From contig NADL03000775.1 of NCBI GenBank assembly GCA_002205965.3, positions 1 to 64,000 on the forward strand: a DNA stretch of 64,000 bases, given 5' to 3'. Position numbers and translations under genes: made by a program. Positions within the stretch are counted from its first letter, which is position 1. Each line of letters begins with the position of its first letter. The stretch comes from Kappaphycus alvarezii (lineage: Eukaryota > Rhodophyta > Florideophyceae > Gigartinales > Solieriaceae). Positions 20,264-31,259 of this stretch are shown here, piece after piece. The notes under the pieces are model-generated. The model worked only from the letters and a program-made list of their open reading frames with translations, was not told the DNA's origin and ran no database searches.

Positions 20264-22150
20264 ATGCCCCCAAGTATGCGCCAAGTAACGCTCAAAACAA
20301 AGAAAGAAAATGAGGCAGCCCTGAAACAGACCCGACAGAGGCAAAGGGCAGCAAATATTTTAAACGAGAAGCAAGGGACAACACGTCAAATCGAACATAT
20401 GACTGGCGCCTCAAGAGCCACTGTAGGGACACTGAAATCGGCAATCGACAAAAATGACAAAACATCTTTAGACAAAATCTTGTCACAGGATACCAGGAGG
20501 GGCAGAAGGCCGATATTGCCCAATGCAGAGGCTGGGATTGTAAAGAAGCAGCTAGTTGTTGCCGCAGAGAGATGACTCGCTGTGTACATACAGAGCTTCA
20601 GAAGCGCCTTAGGGCGAATTGCATCGGATGGCCGGGATGAATACAAACATGGACTGCCTAGTCTAGACAGTTTCCGTCCATTTCGGGCGCAAAATAGGGA
20701 TATAACCTATTGCCGATACCACAACAAGGAGGCCACGAAGCTTGCAGCAGAGAATACGTTACATGTTGAGAGTATATTTGCTCGACGACCTCCAGAAGAA
20801 TTACCCGGGCCTATTGCTTAATCCGGTCCGTGTCTGGTACATGGATGAGACCAACGCGGATGCGGTGATGGGGAAGCATGAGAAGGTTTTCGGCTCATCT
20901 TCAACGATTGGCGGAAGATTTCGTACTGTGAAGTCAACTCATGGGTGCATCAAACACATCACCGCTGTGGTCGCGATTTCAGCAGCAGGGTTCAAAGCCC
21001 CGCCATTTTTTATCACTGAGGGAAACAGATTGTCGGCACAGTGGTGGGCACCCGTGGAGGGAACTTTTTCCTCTCCTCCCCACGGTATAATTGATAAATA
21101 AATGAAGCCAAATTGTTTTCCGTTTGACAAAGCCGTAATCAAAACTTCAAGGCACGGGTCTATATGAGGTCCAATTCTGGAAGCGCTCATAAAAATCGTC
21201 GACAAGTATGTGAGTGACTTACTCCCCGTAAAGAGCCCCTATGTTCTCCTACTCGATGGTCACGCTTCGCGCAAGGATTCCAAAATGATTAAGGAATGCT
21301 GGAAGAGGTCTTTCCCTGGGGTGGTGAGCGCTACAAACACGTCTCATTTTCTGTAGCTTGCAGACCAGCACCCAAACAACCAGTTTAAGGAATCCCTGCG
21401 ACGAATTCGGGGTGTTTTTTTAAGACAGGGGAAAGTGGACACATCCAAGGTTAACTTTAACCTTGCATGTGCTATATTTTCCAATGAATCAATCACCAGC
21501 ACCCAATTTATGTCAACGTTCGAGGTTACAGGGATTTTACCCTTTAACTTGGAATTCCCGTCGAAATATGCAGGTCCTGTCCACAATATGTGAATGGAAG
21601 CGGAAGCAGATTTAGAGTGACTATACACAGCTGGTGTGAGCAGTCGTTTGTGGTCTTTTTCTAAGAGTCACGCCGACCCCCGAACCTACAAAGAACCAAG
21701 TGAAATTATGAATTGCAAAGATGATGTTTCCACGAAGCTAAAGAAGCTAATATGTCTGTTGAAAGAAAGCCAGACTGTGCACAAAATTGTATTGGACCAT
21801 TTCTCGAATATAGGGGTAGGATGTAAAACCACAAGCGGTAGTTCTGCAACCAGTTCGAATTTGAGGCACATAATTTTGTATCCGGCAGGTGCTCCTGCCA
21901 CGTGAGTGACTGCTACTTCTGTTATCGCACATCACGAGCAGGAGGTGGTGAGAGAAAGTAATAGACAAGAGTAGCTGAGGAGAAGGAAGGAGGAAGGTTT
22001 GCGAGAGCGCCGGCAAGCTCAGAAGAGAAGGAAGTTGGATGTGATGAGGCGGAGACTGGAGAGAGAGGCAGCAAGGGATAAAAGGGAGCTGATAGCTCAT
22101 CGTGAAAGGGAGCTGAAGAATATAGCAGAAGATATAGGTAAAGAGGTTGC
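20264..22150 (+). pseudogene. Jerky/pogo-type (DDE_1) transposase, many nonsense codons
   Basis: A Tc1/mariner-superfamily transposase of the Jerky/pogo group. The N-terminus carries a helix-turn-helix-like segment (RQIEHMTGASRATVGTLKSA). The catalytic DDE_1 domain shows VWYMDETNADAV (~20835), HITAVVAISAAGFKAPPFFI (~20960), LLLDGHASRKDSK (~21255) and ATNTSHFL*LADQHPNNQFK (~21330), where family members read SH.LQP.D. The C-terminus is charged and coiled-coil-like (RRRLEREAARDKRELIAHRE). From 20742 to about 22150 one frame is kept, interrupted by TAA 21099, TGA ~21165, TAG ~21354, and further TGA/TAG near 21592, 21617, 21902 and 21972; the front part lies in another frame. Most stops are of the kind made by C-to-T change. 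Confidence 0.85.
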
Positions 22151-22599
22151 TTTTAGAAGTTCGATAGTCATCTGGTAGGAACGGTAGAAGTCGAAGCGAG
22201 CGTGGTGGGACAGTGGGGTCTCGTTGCCCACCGCTTCGTTCATTTCAATTTGCGGCGCTTTTGGTGTCGGAGGTGATGAAGGATGTGGTAGATAGGGTAG
22301 AATGTGTCTCAGAATAAGCCAGATATTCAAAAGGAAGAGTTTCGGAGAGGCACCACAAACGTTAGCGTCAAACTACTTCTACTCAGCGAATTCCATCCAT
22401 CGAACCAAAAGCCCCTCAGCTTTCTATTGATGTGGTTGGTTGAGTACAAAGCGCATAATAATTTTAATTTGTGATTAAATTTATGTTAGTTTTCTCAAAA
22501 TGTGCGATTGTGGAAGGTACACCGTCCATATTTAAAATCTTACCATTCATCCCCGGCAGTAGTGGTGAGAAAAAAAGACTGTCCGTTTGCTCGTACTCA

Positions 22600-23755
22600 C
22601 TGCACCTACTACTGTACTCCTCCAACATCCCAAAGTTCAACGAGGGTCATGCGCCGATATGAATCCAAGGGTCCGTACCAGGAGCCAGCTTGGCATTCAG
22701 CTTTCGCAGTACCTGCAGATCCGCAATGCGGCAAATTCAGTATCTGTTGCTGTAACTGCACATGAAGAGGAGGAACACATGGGTTCAACCTGCAAAGGCA
22801 GAATGAGCGGGACCAGAAAAATCGCAGGAGGTGATAGCACATGGAAAAAAACACCTTGGATTGTCTCCAACCTACAATCTCCGTTCCTTCCGCCGACGCT
22901 TCCGCATTCCCAGGTTAATTTTCAACAAAACTCATACAGATTTGGTGGAAAGTTTTCCTGCTATCTGGTCGACGAGAAATAATGCTGCCAAGAAGATAGA
23001 ATTCCCATCTGCGATAAAGGTTTTGGCCTGTTTGCGCAGATTAGGCACCGCAGGACCATTTGACGATATTGAAGACAGCTCGGAGATGGTACATTAGACT
23101 CTTCGACATTAATTCTACAATTTTTACAAGTCTATTGTACAATTTTATGGCTCTGAGTTTTTAAATCGTCGCCCAACTACAGAAAATCGGATAATATTGA
23201 GAAAACATATGGGGCTCAAGGTTTCAGGGAATGTGTAAGTGGTGTGGATTGCAGCAAAATTGTCTAGAAAAACTGTTTGATAGCCTTTCAAGGTCAATAT
23301 CATAACTCCAAGGACGTCAAAATGGCTACGATCCAGGTCGAAGCATGATGTGACCAGTACTTGTATTTTTGGCATTTGATAGATAGATCGGATATACCTT
23401 CCAAGAGTAAAACACCCAAACGTTTCCATTTTTGGCATTGGTTCCCGGGGAAGATGTAGAACCAAAAATGCCAAAAAAAATTCTGGTTGTATCACCGCTA
23501 TTTCTTGATATTCTGACAGGGCGCTATAAGTTCTGTTTCTCAAGTGATTATCGTTTAACAGGCTCATCCTTGATAAGAGAGCTACCTTACTTTCTCGGAG
23601 ATGGCATTTATCCCGATTGGCTCTTGTTTGTGAAACCAATCCACCACCCTGACAGTGATGCAGAAAGCAGATATACCAAGCGGCAAGAAGCAATGCGGAG
23701 AGATATCGAACGATCATTTGGTTTCCTCCAGTCCCGCCATTATATTCTACGATGA
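22600..23755 (+). pseudogene. PIF/Harbinger-type transposase remnant
   Basis: The order matches the plant-transposon-protein form of PIF/Harbinger DDE transposases. An N-terminal helical part reads LRSFRRRFRIPRLIF (~22870), then SAIKVLACLRRLGTAG (~23010). A central GVDCSKIV*KNCLIAFQG (~23245) has TAG where the family has Trp. VEA*CDQYLYFWHLIDRS follows at ~23330. The end at ~23590 has ELPYFLGDGIYPDWLLFV, and after it RQEAMRRDIERSFGFLQSRH (~23680), the conserved QE..R.D.ER.FG.LQ.R block. Several frame changes are present. No terminal repeats were found. Confidence 0.83.
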
Positions 23756-24839
23756 GAAAGCTACATGTGGTCTAAAGAGTATATCGTACGCATAAGCAAG
23801 AAATGCGTCATTTTACAAAATATTCTGGTCGATTGAATTTAAAAGGTGCCTTCGTAGAGAATAAGGAGGAAGACAGCGACTTCTTTGATGTTGTGTTTGA
23901 AATTTATGAGCTTGAGCGACAGAACTCTCATACGTCTACAGTTTAACTGCATTAGCTTGAACAAGGGCGTTTGTAAGAGCTGCACACTGTTTAGACAAAG
24001 TGACGAGAAGTCACTCAAACCGCTTACTGCGTCAGACGTTAATCCAAAGGGTGATTTTTTACGAGAGGAAGTCTTCACAATTACAGTCACAAGTGCAACT
24101 GTAGCTTACAGTTGATTGTATTGTGGATCCACAGCTGATTGTATTGTAGATCCAAAACAAGGAAGCCAATCCCGTCACCGACGCCTCGGCGGGACACAGT
24201 ACTTATGTGCGATCGCGCCTCGGCATCGACCACCTCTTCCTTGAAAACTAAGCGTCTCATCGGTAAACCAGACTGAACAACTCGTCCGGTTTCTCTAGCA
24301 CTCGCCTAACTCCACTGATATTAGGGTTGCGACCGACCTTGGCCTACATCATCCTGACTTTGCTGCGTTGCGCACGTAGCACTCAGGAATGAGTACCCCA
24401 GGGCGGATCGAGACGCCAAACCTCCAGTTTCCACAACATAAACAGTCGAATATGAAATAGAATCTGTGGAAATAAGGGAGCATTATATGTCCTCTCGGTC
24501 TGCTTTTCTTTGAATGCATAAGGGCCTATTTCGGTCTACCAACTCAATGCGATCTCATGCCAAGTAGCGGTTGACCTGTATTGTATAGGTATTATGCTTT
24601 GGTTTGCGTTGTAGAGATTTCGGTCCTCTAATATATCTGTCCGGCAAGCATTGGGGGTACCATCACGATAAATCTACTCCAAGGGGTCCCTTTTACTTTA
24701 TTAACTATTATGCTCATAATCTAAAACTGCAGCTCCCGTTGGAGCGACCACCTGTTTTCCACTTGCAGGTTCTCCTTGCTTCGGCTCTTTCGTATTGAAA
24801 ATCTTTTCCCTCTTTCATTTTCGACAAGCCTTTCTATCT
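23756..24839. other. Non-coding; short tandem repeat at 24107-24152
   Basis: The only feature seen is two copies of a 23-base unit (ACAG.TGATTGTATTGT.GATCC) at 24107-24129 and 24130-24152. The rest is AT-rich sequence without supportable genes. Confidence 0.4.
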
Positions 24840-24856
24840 TCGAGTATGTCCGACAT

Positions 24857-25700
24857 TATTTACTTGTACTCCTGTGAGTCTTTGTCCAACATTTTTAAAA
24901 TTCGGTAGTCATTACCGGCATCAGCAGCGTCCTCGTTACTTTTCTTAATCGCAAGTACCACATCGTTCCCAACATCCATTTTTTCTGAGAGCTCTGCAAA
25001 GGTCTCCTGTATTTTCTGGTTGCGATTTTGAATTCCTTCCTCTTGTTTCATCCTTTTTGTGCCGGGCAGTCTCCTTTTCTTTGCAGTACTGTACAATCTA
25101 TCCCCACATCCAGAAATATTAACAGATTCTACCAAATCACATCTTGTTGCAGAACGTGATCAACTCGTTGATAAGCTCGGGATTTCAGCATTGTCTAAGT
25201 CTGTGATATAGCTATCTTCGAATCTAGGCTACTGCCCAAAGTAATCAACTGCTTCTATAAACTTAAACGGTGGCGCGTACTGAAAAAAGAGGTTTTCGTC
25301 TTTCTTTCCAATCTTCTTTCTACTCAACTTCATCACCAGGGCATCAGTGTTATCATCAGTGGTTCAAGATACTTCTTGAGGGCTTATCTTCTTCCTGGAA
25401 GCCAGAACTTGCAGACTGTCGCGCGCTACCTGTCACCATTGGCAACGCAAAGATTCGCTCTTGCGATTCAACTTGTACACATTCGTACAAATTGCAGTTA
25501 TTACATCCCGCATGGCTGCCTCAGTTTGAAACGACCCCTTTATAGACTGTTGTACCCACGGTTTTACCAGTTACAGAGCCTCATTCGCGCTAAATGTCTT
25601 ACCTCTTCCTCTGTGGGTCTCTGTTTGCACAGCGGACTTTTGACTTGGTTCTCCTTTTGGCTGTAAGAGGTTCTGAGCTCATAGTTTGGTTCTCTGCCGA
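24857..25700 (-). pseudogene. Decayed coding-like region of unknown function, helical and charged C-terminus
   Basis: The last 91 codons (25135-24860) are open, Lys/Glu-rich and predicted helical: RNQKIQETFAELSEKMDVGN, ending DSQEYK. Upstream the same frame continues through a TGA and a TAG (DLDNAEIPSLSTS, FKFIEAVDYFGQ), then KLSRKKIGKKDENLFFQYAPP and, further up, GSFQTEAAMRDVITAICTNV. I do not recognise the family. Its position behind the Harbinger transposase on the opposite strand would suit the second, Myb-like ORF of such an element, but no Myb motif is certain. Confidence 0.35.
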
Positions 25701-26638
25701 AAATGATTCGGTTTACCTGTTGAGAACAGGATCATCTTCTTGGTAGATGGGATCAAGCATGTCTGTTGTACTTCAGTTCACAGACCTTACAGCTTTACAC
25801 GAATTTACTGCATCTAATGTAGTGTATATTAAAAGTAATGGTAACCTTACAGCAAGGGCTAAGAGGCACTTTGCTGTCAGAAAACTTTCCATACAGTTCT
25901 GAAAACAGCGTTGGAACCCATTACCATACTTGGAATAGTTACGGGCGAGTTTCACACTGCGATTTTAGATCATTGCTTTGCCAATTCAAAATGCCTTGCT
26001 ATCCCATTCCACCTGGACCATTGTACTTCTTACATATTTTCAGAGTATTTCACTCGTGCTGACTACAATTCTGAAAGCGCTACTTAGGATACCTTCAGGG
26101 CTGTCCTACGGGAAGACCTTTGAATTCGCTACTGTTAGACTGCATTTTCTTTTAGTATGTAGCTATCTTCAGTTCTATATAAACTCTGGTTTGGAGCGGC
26201 CGGTTTTAATCAGCCAGCCTCAAACAAATTTTCAACTACAGGTCTACCTAGATCTAATCGTGTGCGCTTAACAACCAACAAAGTCATTGTTAGAAATGTT
26301 GTTAGCTTCGGGCGGAGCCGACATACAGAGTGCAGACTGAAAGCCCTGTACAGAATCGTATTGCCCTGGTTCTTGTACTGCGATATCGCCAGACTCCTCA
26401 ATATTGGCGTGGATTTTGGTCAAGTTCCATTCGGGATGGGAGTTTGGAGTCTTCATGCTGTTGAGCACGATACTGGTCTTGGCTGAATACATGGTTAACG
26501 AAGAAAGTCTCTCGGGAACCTAGACTACGCTTGGCGGGAGATCGGTGAAAAATATACACGTTAAAGTTTCATTGGCTGTGCTGAAGATAATTTTTAGTTA
26601 AAAAGGGAGGGTTGGTGTTGTACTCGCCAGTGTAAATC
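25701..26638. other. Non-coding AT-rich stretch, no feature seen
   Basis: Short open frames occur on both strands but none shows a family motif or continues the frames next to it. Confidence 0.4.
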
Positions 26639-28031
26639 ATGCGCCGACTACACCAGGAAATACAGCAGATGGTCTATTATACAATGCCAAATTTTGTTTC
26701 ACAACGCTGGATTCCTTGCCATCTGGAAAGGACAGCTTTCGACTTCTACTACGAAACATTTGGACAGGAGAGGTTCCTCGCCGAAGACGCTGAGAAGTAC
26801 GGAAACTTTAATAGGAAGCTCCTCGCAGAGTTCGCGAATAAATCAAAGCTAGAGGAGGAGATTGGCGAAGTTGTAGCAGCAGCACTAGAAGCTAGAGACA
26901 TAATAGGGTCTTTAGCGTGATTTCACGCCTTCTTAAAGAGATTAAGCTTCAACGAGACAATATAATTCGTTTTGTTTCGCGAATCGGAGATATGATACCC
27001 GTAGTTGGCTCAAATCGTCCACCACAGGGCACTGTTGGACAATCGGGTACTTACAAAGGAAATTGGGGTCTTTTAGTATGGCAAAAGGGCATTCTTCGCT
27101 GACAAAAAAACTCCGTTTGGGCTTCATTGCTCGTCCTGAGAAGGATTTTGCAGTGATCTGATGGGCTGAAGCAGCTGGGCGACCAGGTTGACCAGCTAGC
27201 CGGGAAGTTTGCGCAGTTGTCTCTCTTTTTGAACGAGCAGTTTGAGAGGAAAGGAACTGTCGCTACAGTTGATGACGACTACTGTATAGTCGCAGTTTTT
27301 GTGCAAAATGGGTCACCGTTCTACTTAGTGCCCTCAAAAACCCCGCAGAGATACGTTTGGCTCTTTTTGTAGGAAAAAGGCCACTTAGGGGCAGCCTGAT
27401 GGTCCAAGGAACATAAGAGCGGAGGCTATTGAATTAAAATAGCCGCAGCAAGTTCTAATTTGAGAGAAGATTTTAGGATACAGGAAAGGAAAGTCGAAGA
27501 GCCCGTTACCGTTATCTAGGAGTCTGGCAAGGGCGATTTGGTGGCAGCAGTAAAGGGAAGCGCCGACGGCCAAGCCCTTCTGACCCAGCGGAGAGCCAAT
27601 TTCATGGACATAGACGCGTTAGTGAATAAGGCTCCTTTCGTTCACTTGCTGTTGGTCATTTCTGTGCCGAGGGGGAAGCAAAAAATGAAAAAGAAGGCCA
27701 AGAAGGCATTTGGTGCCTTCTGAGACTACGTTGGGAAGTACAATATGGTCACAGAGCTGGCTTCAGCCTCGCCCAGAGTGATCTTCGGGGTCTCCTCCGC
27801 GGAGACGCTGACGGAACGAGGGGGAATTTGAATTGTTTCGTCTCAAAAACTGTCTCAGTGACTCAGACCTCCATGACATGCCACCGCGAGGGCCTTCGTC
27901 GATTAAATGTCGTGGTCGTGAAGGTTAATGGGACAGAGAATCATGCTCTATTGGACACGGCTGCAGTTTCAAACTTGATGTCTTTGGAGTGTTATGAGAA
28001 GCTGGAGGCACCAATGCAACCATCGGTCTGA
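26639..28031 (+). pseudogene. Ty3/gypsy-like gag and aspartic-protease remnant
   Basis: The clearest signal is at 27895-28030: VVVVKVNGTENHALLDTAAVSN, with LLDTAAVSNLMS matching the LLDTGASVSLIS form of retroviral-type aspartic proteases (the catalytic DTG reads DTA). Upstream, 26639-26917 encodes a 93-residue acidic helical protein (ETFGQERFLAEDAEKYGNF) in the place of gag, followed by frames broken by many stops. Orientation is opposite to the gypsy pol at 31260-33650, so the two are not one simple element. Assignment of the front part to gag is by position only. Confidence 0.45.
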
Positions 28032-28692
28032 TACTTGAATAGAACCGACAAAAGGATGAAGGAGCGGTGTTGAGTTAAATTCTATCATGATCCTATGGAA
28101 ATAGAGGAAAAGAGCTGAAGCTTCCGGTCGGGTTACTTTTGGTACTATCGATGTATTTTGTTAATGGTTCGAAAAAGATCTTTCCAGCCCAACAAAAGGC
28201 AATCTCCATCTGCGTCTGATTCTTCCTCCCTAAGAGCCCTCGAAGGCCTTAATGTGAAAGAGGAAGGTGTACTACTCCTCAGTGTCTTTTTATATTGTAC
28301 TGTACACAGTGGCACCGCTATGCCAATATACTGTGCGCAAACACAAACCGGAGGGTGCAACTGAGGTGTACGTTTCGGGGTCCTTTAAGGAATATGTAAG
28401 GCCTAACTGGTTGGCTTCCTTCTTCGTGTATTATCGGTACGTATAATGTCGTACCAACGCGGAAATATGACGACCGAAGAGTGTCTTGCGTTATTCTTTG
28501 GTCATCGCGACGGGATGCGGAAAAAAGGTGCGAAACATGGCATACTGCAAGGACTCCGGTTGTGATAGATAATCATTCCGATGTCCTGGCAGTCTCAGAG
28601 CCCCAACATTTCTGGGTGCCCATACGAAGTCGCTGGGTGGAGGAACTCGTACTGCCTTTGTCGCAATAGCCTTTCAGGGGGTCCTTTTCCCG

Positions 28693-28995
28693 GTGCTCAT
28701 GCTGGCCTTTTGTTTTTTCGGGCTATTGTTGGTCGAGGAGATCGAGAGGGAAGTCGCCAAAGAGGAAGAGGATAAGGATGAGAAGGATGCCGACGAAGGT
28801 GATGAACAGACGGATGCCGAGGATTGTGACGAGGACGAAAGTGCCGAGTACAATAAATATGCTGTGGAAGGTACTCAAGTGGAGTATTCCCTCAAGGAAG
28901 ATGTCGCAACGACACGTCTAAGGAAGCCCGCCCCGGGAATACCGGTTAGTCGTCAGCACGTCGGCACATCTCAAGAGGAAGGCGGGGAAGTTTGA
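28693..28995 (+). other. Short open frame: hydrophobic start followed by a highly acidic stretch
   Basis: One hundred codons. A hydrophobic segment (LMLAFCFFGLLLVEEIE) is followed by about 40 residues that are mostly Asp/Glu (EEEDKDEKDADEGDEQTD). The start codon is not ATG (GTG) and the frame is open further upstream. There is no recognised family. Could be part of the preceding retroelement or chance. Confidence 0.2.
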
Positions 28996-30539
28996 GGGAA
29001 AACCACCGGGGCTGAAGGTTTGAAGGGGTTGATTGTAACGGGTTGACGGTGATGGGGTGTACTGAACCTAGAGGGGGCGCATTTGCCTTTTTTGCGCCTT
29101 GCGCTCATTCTAATTGCGGGGCCATTTGAGTTGCAGTCGTGCCCCTGCCGATCTGAGTAGATATTTTGCGGTACCTCTCCATGTCACAGGTCATATAGAG
29201 TTAGGAACTAGGTACTGTATAATTGTCGCACGGCTCATTAAAGTAAAATAAACTTACGATATTGTGTATTGCGTGCTTAAATAAGAAAAGGTCCGAGCTT
29301 CCGATTTCAGCCACTATTTTTTGATTCCCTCTGCGTCCCGTCTTCGGTGACTGTGTTATTTATCTAATAGTTTGTAACTGGTGCTGTTGGGAAATGACAT
29401 ACCTCGGACGCTATTATTTGCACGTGCATCGACGAGCGTATCAGTTGCGCCTTATGGTCTTCGGTGTATATGGCTATCATTTCGCGAGCCCCACTGCACG
29501 TGACCTATTTGGTCCATCCAGTTGGCTTCTGAATAGTCGGTCAGTTGGTGTAAACTCTACATAAGCAGTGAGTACATCTGTATCTCATTTAATAATTAGA
29601 AAAAATTTTCATTATAAGGCAAAATAATTTCCCCTGGACCTAAACCACAATTATTATGAAATGCTTGAGAAAATCGATCTTTTTTTCCTGCGCCAAGCGT
29701 AACCTACCTTTCCTTCTACCTTTTGTTTTCCTCTAGGCGTCGCCGTCCCTCCATTCTTTTGTATATAGCCAGGCACCTGCGGCATACAGTAGTGAACTAA
29801 CCAGCGCCCCATGTCGGGCCACATTTACCGACGACATGCCCCCAACCTCACCGTGTACCACTCCCTGCATACAGCTGCACAGCCTATTTTTTCCTTTTGA
29901 AGACCATACCTGCCTAATTCCTCAACTGTCCGCACCGACCACTGGCCCCACTACACAGCGCTCTGCTCCGACCACCAGTCTCACTACAACTATCCGCCCT
30001 CGGTCCCGAAGAACTGACACCGGTTTCACTTCACTACACTCCGGACTTGATTCTTTTCTGAGCCCCCCTCCTCACGCCGCCCTTCGCCAAACAGACCCTT
30101 GTACCCGCAATGTGATCCCTTCGCACTGCGACCTTCTACCTTCGACAGCAGCAAACGACGTAAGTGCGGTCCCAAACCACAAGTGTTCACACCACACCGT
30201 AAAACGGGTTCTGCAATCGACGACCGGTCCTGATGAGGGCTGCGTTACGACGACAGATACGATCGCAGTAATGGCCTTGCGAAAGACTGCGCGTGAAGCC
30301 AATTACGGCCTCCCAGTAGAGGCTGCGTGACATAGTGGTCCTTGAGACAGAGTAACAACTTTGTTGATATATTGAGATTAGATGTGTAGAAGATGATGAT
30401 TGCTCATCGTACTTCAGCTTATATACTACTTCAATAAATTATATCGCTCTCCTAAGAGCTCCTATCCAATTGCTTGTACACCAGTCAAATTGTGTTTCAA
30501 TCCATCTCATCTCGACTGACTACACTCAACCTTCACTTC
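28996..30539. other. Mostly non-coding; one unsupported open frame
   Basis: Contains an open frame of 164 codons (29836-30330, plus strand), Thr/Pro/Ser-rich without recognisable motifs, and TATATA/AATAAA-like signals around 30418-30440. These could belong to a degraded LTR, but no second copy was found. Confidence 0.25.
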
Positions 30540-31045
30540 ATCTCGCTCGGCACCCGCGCACGGCGTGGGCGCCGGACTTTCATCCGGCTCTTCCCTCAGG
30601 AGATTGCCCGTCACGGCTGCAGAGCTCTCGCTGCAACGTTCTTGTCGATGGCCACATCGAGTGGATTGCCTCTCCGCGACCCCGGCGCTCGTGGGACGAA
30701 CTGGGAAAGGTGTATAAGGATGGCTCTACTACTCGAACAAGGTTTGCGAAGTCCACAGTACCCTGCCGCGCTCAAACCTTCCGTCATTTTGACGGACTGC
30801 GAGGGGTTGCGGTCTTCACAGCCTTGCGGGCTTGTTGTCAAGCTCGCTCGTCCGAAGTTCCCGCCGTTGTCGTCGCTGTCTCTATCTGTATGCCTCTGTG
30901 CTTACAGCGGGAGTTTTTTAAGCCTCCTGAATCCTCGGTTCAGGTGGTGGAGTTTTCTTCCGGTCCCTTTCTCGCTTGAGTTGGCAATTAGTTCAGCCAT
31001 TGCCCGGAGTCGTCCGTCTAGCAGAACCCGAGGTCCTGTGTAGTG
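30540..31045. other. GC-rich island with two overlapping open plus-strand frames
   Basis: About 500 bp are clearly richer in G+C than both flanks and are open in two plus-strand frames (to 30979 and 31043), with AATAAA at 31062. No protein motif is recognised in either frame. Candidates are the end of a host gene, an LTR or a retroelement internal region. It directly adjoins the 3' side of the gypsy pol remnant. Confidence 0.25.
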
Positions 31046-31259
31046 CGGACTTGTCTTAAAACAATAAAGCGTCATTCTTCCTTCTTCTTGTACAACTACC
31101 GTAGCATACACGCAATACTGATCGTTGATTATCAATTGTAATAATTAAATGGGTTTACTTTAGAACCTGTATTACGAAGAGTTCTAAGATATTGTCACGA
31201 AACCCCATATATATCATAAACATAAATCGCACTCTTTGTTCAAATGTGAGTCTAGTTGT

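Noticed and set aside
29836..30330. 164-codon plus-strand frame as a gene
   Set aside because: Thr/Pro/Ser-rich, no motif, no conserved neighbours; may be chance in pyrimidine-rich sequence.
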